Shown here: positions 13,417-17,706 of the stretch, one piece after another
Position numbering within the stretch: the stretch's first letter is position 1
Layout of the letters: each line of letters begins with the position of its first letter
Source of the DNA: an uncultured Acetatifactor sp.
GTDB lineage: Bacteria; Bacillota; Clostridia; Lachnospirales; Lachnospiraceae
DNA length: 17,706 nucleotides
Reading direction: 5' to 3'
Assembly (NCBI GenBank): GCA_910578995.1
Contig: CAJTSY010000087.1
Span: 1-17,706 of the forward strand
The notes under the pieces: model-generated
Database searches by the model: none
What the model saw: the letters and a program-made list of their open reading frames with translations, nothing else
What the model was told of the DNA's origin: nothing
Made by a program: the position numbers and the translations under genes

Positions 13417-14769
13417 TTAGATCCTGATTTCCGTCCATTTTCCCCTGCGGAACCGGATACCGGCAAACAGAAAGCGGGACAGCTGGTCCGCCACTACCCC
13501 CATCCAGATCCCGGTGATGCCCATCCCGAGCACATAGCCGAAGAACCAGGAACCAAGGGTTCTCATGACCGTGACGCTGATGGTGGATGCCGCTGCCGTA
13601 TAAAGGGTATCACCTGCCCCCCGCAGGCAGCCCATGTATATGACCTGGGCTATCTGCAGGATGACTACAAATATAATCACATGCATGATGCTGACCCCGA
13701 TGGCCACAATTTCCTCTTCCTGAAAAAACATTCCCATCAATGTCCGGGCTCCCAGAAAATACACGGCGGAAAGAATTACCGAGATAACGCCCCCTATCAT
13801 ACGGCAGGTGCGGCCGTAATCCTTCGCCCTCTGAGGCTGTTTTGCCCCCAGGCTGTATCCGATGAGGGCCACCGCCGTAGCCTGGAGCCCGTCCCCGAAG
13901 GAAAAGGACAGCCCCATGATATTCATCCCCACCTGATGGGCCGCCATGGCGGAAGTCCCCTGGTCTGCCGCCATAATGGCTGTCAGCATGAAACCGATAC
14001 GCATGAGAAGCTGTTCCGCGAAGACACTGTATCCCACCTTTACAATACTTTTCAGCGCATCCCAGGCAGGCTTTATCCTCTCCTTCCATATGTACGGTAT
14101 GCTCACAAAGGTATCCGGTTTCCATACGGAGATAATGCTCATGATACTGGAAACCACGGTTCCGAGCACCGTAGCCAGCGCAGCGCCCTTTATTCCCAGA
14201 GCCGGAAACCCGAAATGTCCCTGGATCAGAAGGTAGTTAAAAATAATATTCACTGTGTTGGATACCAGATTGGTACGCATGGTAATCCTTGTATTTCCCG
14301 CACCCCTCTGGGCCGAGTTGATACCCATCTGGATACAGTTAAAGATCATCCCGCCCATAATGATCCTAAAATAGAGCACTGCACTGTCATGGGTCATTTC
14401 CTCCGAACCGCAAATCCGGATGATCGGATCCGCAAACATCACCAGCAGAGCGCTCAGCAATACCGCCATGATCACGATAAATACCAGGAATGTGGCAAAA
14501 ATCCGGTTAGCCTCCTGCCGCTTTCCCTCGCCGTTGCGCCTTGCCACCAGTGCCGATATGGATACGTTGGCAGCAATAAACAGGGAGAGCCCCATGAATT
14601 TGGGCTGCGTAGTCAGCCCCACCGCCGCCACCGCATGGTATCCCAGGGAGCTGACCATCAAAGAATCCACCAGGCCCGCAAAGGCGGCAAAAAAAGACTC
14701 CAGCATCGCAGGCCATGCCATATCCAGGGTCTTCCTAATATCGTCTCTGTCATATTGAAATAGTTTCAT
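13417..14769 (-). CDS. MATE family efflux transporter
   Basis: A 450-residue membrane protein with about twelve hydrophobic segments in two MatE halves. The paired motifs RGAGNT (155-160) and RGAGDT (383-388) show the internal pseudo-symmetry. Other typical phrases are GLVDSLMVSSLG with the conserved acidic D35 in helix 1, and AAHQVGMNIMGLSFSFGDGLQATAVALIGYSLGA. Members export cationic drugs or metabolites in exchange for Na+ or H+; the substrate here is unknown. The Shine-Dalgarno AAAGGAGG lies 6 nt before ATG 14769. The rplQ terminator ends 33 bp upstream of the start, and no promoter is visible after it, so expression may rely on read-through of the ribosomal operon. The 3' end meets the M15 gene with a one-base gap. 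Confidence 0.93.
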   Translation of the reverse strand: MKLFQYDRDDIRKTLDMAWPAMLESFFAAFAGLVDSLMVSSLGYHAVAAVGLTTQPKFMGLSLFIAANVSISALVARRNGEGKRQEANRIFATFLVFIVIMAVLLSALLVMFADPIIRICGSEEMTHDSAVLYFRIIMGGMIFNCIQMGINSAQRGAGNTRITMRTNLVSNTVNIIFNYLLIQGHFGFPALGIKGAALATVLGTVVSSIMSIISVWKPDTFVSIPYIWKERIKPAWDALKSIVKVGYSVFAEQLLMRIGFMLTAIMAADQGTSAMAAHQVGMNIMGLSFSFGDGLQATAVALIGYSLGAKQPQRAKDYGRTCRMIGGVISVILSAVYFLGARTLMGMFFQEEEIVAIGVSIMHVIIFVVILQIAQVIYMGCLRGAGDTLYTAAASTISVTVMRTLGSWFFGYVLGMGITGIWMGVVADQLSRFLFAGIRFRRGKWTEIRI

Positions 14770-14802
14770 GCGGAACCTCCTTTAAAATCGAGCAGGGGAA
14801 TA

Positions 14803-14833
14803 CAAAAGAGAACCAATGCCTGCGCATTGGCTC
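14803..14833 (-). terminator. Intrinsic terminator after rplQ
   Basis: GAGCCAATGC (14824-14833, minus) pairs with GCATTGGTTC (14810-14819) over 10 bp with one G-T pair and a GCAG loop, followed by TCTTTTGT. The T-tract is interrupted, so termination may be partial. Confidence 0.78.
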
Positions 14834-14873
14834 CCTGTCCTAGTTTACATGGTATTCCACACATTCCCGGATT

Positions 14874-15410
14874 TTATACCAGTTCCAGGATGACTTCCAT
14901 CGCTGCATCGCCCTTGCGGGGGCCCACTTTGATGATCCTGGTATAGCCGCCCTTGCGGTCGGCATACTTCGGTCCATATTCCTCAAAGAGCTTTGCCACA
15001 AGGTCAACCTCCTTTGTATTGCGCTTTCTGCCTGCCGCCTCAGCCGGTACCTCCACAACAGGATACAGGACGCTTAAAATTTTACGTCTCACGTGCATTC
15101 TGGAAGGCTGATCCTTTTTGATTTCCTTCTCAACGGTCTCGTACTTGGTGACCCTTTTGCCGTCCACCACTTCTTTCACACGCTTTCCGTCCTTATCCTT
15201 TACGGGAACCTTGGCGCTTACGGTTACGGTATCGTAATTGTCCCTCTCCTTAACAGCCATTGCAATCAGCCCTTCAGCGATCTTCTTTACTTCCTTCGCC
15301 CTGGCCTCGGTGGTCACGATCTTTCCGTGCTGCAACAGCGCCGTCACCTGATTTCTCAGTAATGCCTTCCTCTGTGAGGATGTTCTGCCCAATTTTCTGT
15401 ACTTTGCCAT
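14874..15410 (-). CDS. rplQ: 50S ribosomal protein L17 with central insertion
   Basis: A 178-residue L17, against the usual 115-130. The N-terminal MAKYRKLGRTSSQRKALLRN and the C-terminal LFEEYGPKYADRKGGYTRIIKVGPRKGDAAMEVILELV are standard. About 50 extra residues (roughly 57-106, with VPVKDKDGKRVKEVVDGKRVT) lie between EGLIAMAVKERDN and RMHVRRKIL. I recall similar long L17 proteins in Lachnospiraceae, so this is probably a lineage feature. The insert is highly charged and repeats the short unit DGKRV. It is the last gene of the alpha operon, with AAAGGAAA upstream of ATG 15410, and is followed by an intrinsic terminator. The 232-bp gap from rpoA is unusually long. Confidence 0.96.
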   Translation of the reverse strand: MAKYRKLGRTSSQRKALLRNQVTALLQHGKIVTTEARAKEVKKIAEGLIAMAVKERDNYDTVTVSAKVPVKDKDGKRVKEVVDGKRVTKYETVEKEIKKDQPSRMHVRRKILSVLYPVVEVPAEAAGRKRNTKEVDLVAKLFEEYGPKYADRKGGYTRIIKVGPRKGDAAMEVILELV

Positions 15411-15440
15411 GATTTATTTTCCTTTCTCTTTTATATTAAA

Positions 15441-15506
15441 GAGCTGCGGAGCACTTCTTAAAGAATTGCGGAGCAGTTCTTTTAGAATTGCAGAGCAGTT
15501 CTTTTA
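15441..15506. repeat. Three tandem copies of a 22-bp palindromic repeat
   Basis: Copies lie at 15441-15462, 15463-15484 and 15485-15506. The second and third differ at one base; the first matches them at about 17 of 22. Each has the core GAATTGC-GGA-GCAGTTC, able to fold into a 7-bp hairpin, then a T-rich tail. They lie between rpoA and rplQ. Confidence 0.88.
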
Positions 15507-15542
15507 CATCCGGCCACGCTCTTCGGCCTTACTTACCGGATG
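15507..15542. repeat. Inverted repeat next to the tandem palindromes
   Basis: CATCCGG (15507-15513) and CCGGATG (15536-15542) form a perfect 7-bp inverted repeat with a 22-nt loop, beginning directly after the third 22-bp copy. GGCC occurs twice inside it. The remaining spacer to rpoA (15543-15642) holds nothing recognisable apart from a short ACACTTC doublet. Confidence 0.6.
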
Positions 15543-15642
15543 CCGGCGGCCCTTGGGACTGCCTTTCAGAGATGAACCGCAGACACACCCTTTGGATTTA
15601 CTGCCTGCGGAATATCTTACCTCAAATCGCACACTTCACACT

Positions 15643-16599
15643 TCATTCTTCGCTAGGGTTCAGCTGCAGGCCAAGTTCCTTTAACTTAGCCAAAACTTCT
15701 TCCAGGGACTTTCTGCCCAGGTTACGGACTTTCATCATATCCTCGGAAGTCCTGTTGCACAATTCTTCTACCGTATTGATACCGGCCCTCTTTAAACAGT
15801 TAAAGGAACGGACTGAAAGTTCCAGTTCGTCAATGCTCATTTCGAGAACCTTCTCCCTCTCATCATCCTCTTTCTCCACCATAACTTCCGCAGTCTTGGC
15901 ATTCTCGGACAAATCAATGAAAAGGCTTAAATGTTCACTCAGCACTTTTGCGGCAAGGCTTACCGCCTCGTCGGGAACCAGGGTTCCGTTGGTGTACACA
16001 TCGAGCGTCAGTTTATCGTAATCGGTAATCTGACCCACGCGGGTATTCTCCACAGCTACATTTACTCTCTCAACCGGTGTGTAGATAGAATCGATGGCAA
16101 TCACACCAATCGGTAAATCCTCGTGTTTGTTCTTCTCGGCGCTCACATAACCGCGGCCTCTGGTAATTGTAAGCTCAATATAGAGCTTTGCATCCTTACC
16201 GCTCAGGGTGGCGATCACCAGGTCAGGGTTCAGAATCTCAATATCCTGATCTACCTGAATATCAGAAGCATGTACGATACCTTCGCCCTCATATTCCACA
16301 TATGCGGTCTTGGCTTCATTGGTCTCGCTGTTGTTCTTGATGGCAAGGCTCTTAAGGTTCATGATGATTTCAGTCACATCTTCCTTGATACCGGGAATTG
16401 CGCTGAACTCATGCAGGACGCCTTCCACCTTGATCTGGCTGACTGCCGCACCGGGCAGAGAGGAAAGCATGATTCTTCTCAACGAATTACCGAGGGTGAT
16501 GCCATAGCCTCTTTCCAGGGGTTCTACTACAAACCTGCCATACTTCTTGTCTTCTGAAATTTCAGCAACCTCAATATTGGGTCTCTCAAAATCAAACAC
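15643..16599 (-). CDS. rpoA: DNA-directed RNA polymerase subunit alpha
   Basis: A 318-residue RpoA, the usual length. The N-terminal domain (about 1-230) dimerises and nucleates polymerase assembly; it shows GRFVVEPLERGYGITLGNSLRRIMLSSLPG, LHEFSAIPGIKEDV and RGRGYVSAEKN. The C-terminal domain (about 250-318), which binds UP elements and activators, has LELSVRSFNCLKRAGINTVEEL and RNLGRKSLEEVLAKL. GTG 16599 is chosen as the start: it gives the standard FDFERPNIEVAEI N-terminus, and AAGGAGG lies 8 nt upstream. An ATG at 16620 would place the Shine-Dalgarno inside the coding region. The gaps on both sides (135 bp from rpsD, 232 bp to rplQ) are longer than normal for this operon. Confidence 0.97.
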   Translation of the reverse strand: MFDFERPNIEVAEISEDKKYGRFVVEPLERGYGITLGNSLRRIMLSSLPGAAVSQIKVEGVLHEFSAIPGIKEDVTEIIMNLKSLAIKNNSETNEAKTAYVEYEGEGIVHASDIQVDQDIEILNPDLVIATLSGKDAKLYIELTITRGRGYVSAEKNKHEDLPIGVIAIDSIYTPVERVNVAVENTRVGQITDYDKLTLDVYTNGTLVPDEAVSLAAKVLSEHLSLFIDLSENAKTAEVMVEKEDDEREKVLEMSIDELELSVRSFNCLKRAGINTVEELCNRTSEDMMKVRNLGRKSLEEVLAKLKELGLQLNPSEE

Positions 16600-16607
16600 T
16601 CGAATAC

Positions 16608-16614
16608 CCTCCTT
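16608..16614 (-). promoter_or_regulatory. Ribosome binding site fixing the GTG start of rpoA
   Basis: AAGGAGG lies 8 nt before GTG 16599. The in-frame ATG at 16620 overlaps it and is therefore an unlikely start. Confidence 0.8.
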
Positions 16615-16631
16615 TTTCATGTTATTCATGA

Positions 16632-16659
16632 CAACGGAAAATGCCTGTATTTTCCATTG
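16632..16659 (-). other. Stem-loop in the rpsD-rpoA spacer (proximal)
   Basis: CAATGGAAAAT pairs with ATTTTCCGTTG over 11 bp with one T-G pair and a 6-nt loop. No T-run follows, so it is more likely an mRNA processing or stability element than a terminator. Confidence 0.6.
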
Positions 16660-16685
16660 TATTAAGACACAAGCACTCCGAAGCC

Positions 16686-16713
16686 ATGCACCTTCCCTCC
16701 GGAACGGATGCAT
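16686..16713 (-). other. Stem-loop in the rpsD-rpoA spacer (distal)
   Basis: ATGCA, CC and TTCC pair with GGAA, GG and TGCAT, giving 11 bp with two single-base bulges and a GGAG tetraloop. It starts about 20 nt past the rpsD stop and has no T-run. Confidence 0.55.
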
Positions 16714-16734
16714 GACCTCAGAGGCCAGCAGGGC

Positions 16735-17328
16735 TTACTTGGAGTACAACTCGACAATAAGCATTTCATTTACAGGAACGTCAATCATCTCCCTGGTAGG
16801 AAGGTTCTTAATGCTTCCCTTTAATCCTTCGATATCGGCATCCATCCACTCAGGTACCAGTCTGCCGCCAGTCACTTCCACGATATCCTTATACCTCTGG
16901 AGGGACTTTGCCTTCTCGCTGATCTCAACCACATCTCCTGCCTTGATCAGATAAGAAGGAATATTCACTGCCTTACCGTTTACCAGTACATGCTTATGGC
17001 CTACAATCTGTCTTGCCTCTCTTCTCGTTCTGGCAAATCCCATCCTGAATACAACGTTGTCCAACCTGCGCTCCAACATAACCATCAGGTTTTCGCCGGT
17101 CATTCCCTTCATTTTGTCGGCCTTTTTATAATAATTGCGGAAAGGCTTCTCCAGAACTCCGTAAATAAACTTTGCCTTCTGCTTCTCACGAAGCTGCAGG
17201 CCATACTCACTTACCTTCTTGCCTGCCCTTGCGTTCTGTCTCTTGGACTTCTTGTCATATCCCAGATAGGACGGCTCCAGTCCCAGAGCCCTGCATCTTT
17301 TCAGTACGGGTACGCGATTTACTGCCAT
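16735..17328 (-). CDS. rpsD: 30S ribosomal protein S4 (zinc-free form)
   Basis: A 197-residue S4, normal for the C-minus form. S4 binds 16S rRNA first in 30S assembly and helps decoding accuracy. The N-terminus MAVNRVPVLKRCRALGL has a single Cys (C12), so the four-Cys zinc site of C-plus S4 proteins is absent. SEYGLQLREKQKAKFIYGVLEKPFRNYY (40-67) and the S4 RNA-binding domain (about 87-150: LERRLDNVVFRMGFARTRREARQIVGHKHVLVNGKAVNIPSY) are intact. The frame extends upstream to 17376, but ATG 17328 gives the standard start. In Firmicutes S4 can repress its own mRNA; the 145-nt gap upstream could carry such a site, but I see only a weak TGCC/GGCA hairpin and no clear promoter in it. Confidence 0.97.
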   Translation of the reverse strand: MAVNRVPVLKRCRALGLEPSYLGYDKKSKRQNARAGKKVSEYGLQLREKQKAKFIYGVLEKPFRNYYKKADKMKGMTGENLMVMLERRLDNVVFRMGFARTRREARQIVGHKHVLVNGKAVNIPSYLIKAGDVVEISEKAKSLQRYKDIVEVTGGRLVPEWMDADIEGLKGSIKNLPTREMIDVPVNEMLIVELYSK

Positions 17329-17473
17329 TGTTACTCTTCCTCTTCTTTCCTGTCTGTTTACAATGCCTGACGGCACCTTCTTCCAGCAAATTTAATTTCT
17401 TCCCTGTAGTCAAACAGATATTGATTTCAACCTGCGCTAAGCTGAAAGAATCACTCCTGCGGTTCTTTTCACA

Positions 17474-17706
17474 CTAGACACGGCGTCTCTTGGGAGGACG
17501 GCATCCGTTGTGGGGAACGGGAGTCACGTCGCGGATGCTGACTACTTCCAGTCCGCATGCGGACAATGCCCTGATGGCCGCCTCACGTCCTGACCCGGGA
17601 CCCTTCACAAATACATCAACAGACTTCAGTCCATGTATAAGTGCAGCCTTTGTAGCTGTCTCTGCGGCCATCTGAGCCGCATACGGAGTAGATTTCCTTG
17701 AACCTC
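17474..17706 (-). CDS. rpsK: 30S ribosomal protein S11 (5' end outside the window)
   Basis: The last 76 residues of S11; the gene continues past the window edge at 17706. The visible part begins GSRKSTPYAAQMAAETA and includes VKGPGSGREAAIRALSACGLEV, IRDVTPVPHNGCRPPKRRRV, the universal C-terminus. S11 forms part of the 30S platform near the mRNA exit. An internal Met at 17671 is only a coding Met. The order rpsK-rpsD-rpoA-rplQ is the standard end of the alpha operon. The 145-bp gap to rpsD is longer than usual, with no terminator seen. Confidence 0.97.
   Translation of the reverse strand, partial: GSRKSTPYAAQMAAETATKAALIHGLKSVDVFVKGPGSGREAAIRALSACGLEVVSIRDVTPVPHNGCRPPKRRRV

Overview
The window looks like a chromosomal segment of a Clostridia bacterium, most likely a Lachnospiraceae member. 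The reasons are the gene order, strong AGGAGG-type ribosome binding sites, an L17 protein with a central insertion, a C-minus type S4, an RpoA that begins VFDFERPNIEV, and a TPR-DUF4037-DUF4125 protein. I cannot name the genus from sequence alone. There is no sign of phage, insertion sequence, CRISPR array or tRNA gene. Almost everything is on the minus strand, so transcription mostly runs from right to left.

Right end (17706 to 14803, minus): the end of the alpha ribosomal operon, rpsK (cut by the window edge), rpsD, rpoA and rplQ, closed by an intrinsic terminator. Its intergenic gaps are long (135 to 232 bp). They hold stem-loops and, between rpoA and rplQ, three tandem copies of a 22-bp palindromic repeat.

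Middle (14769 to 7466): a MATE family transporter (minus) and a membrane-anchored M15 peptidase (plus) sit convergently between rplQ and the ECF transporter genes. In many Firmicutes rplQ is followed directly by ecfA1. Then come ecfA1, ecfA2, ecfT (the shared energising module of ECF vitamin and metal transporters) and truA, reading left from a promoter divergent to the M15 gene. A strong separate promoter preceded by phased A-tracts, with a structured leader of about 177 nt, drives rplM and rpsI, which end at a strong terminator.

Left (7409 to 2419): a promoter drives a 74-residue helical protein that resembles RiPP-type leader domains, followed by a strong terminator. Past it lies an apparent operon: a membrane metallophosphoesterase, a PAP2 phosphatase coupled to it by 4 bp, the 814-residue TPR-DUF4037-DUF4125 protein, and an 87-residue unknown.

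Left end: an SDR oxidoreductase (plus) and a CapA-family lipoprotein (minus) read away from a shared promoter region.

Most of the content is recognisable housekeeping. The least explained items are the nucleotidyltransferase-like triple fusion, the two small proteins, the tandem palindromes in the alpha operon, and two cases where a terminator sits directly in front of a gene with a good ribosome binding site. I found no clearly new multi-gene system. Promoters, terminators and RNA structures were judged by eye and not computed.
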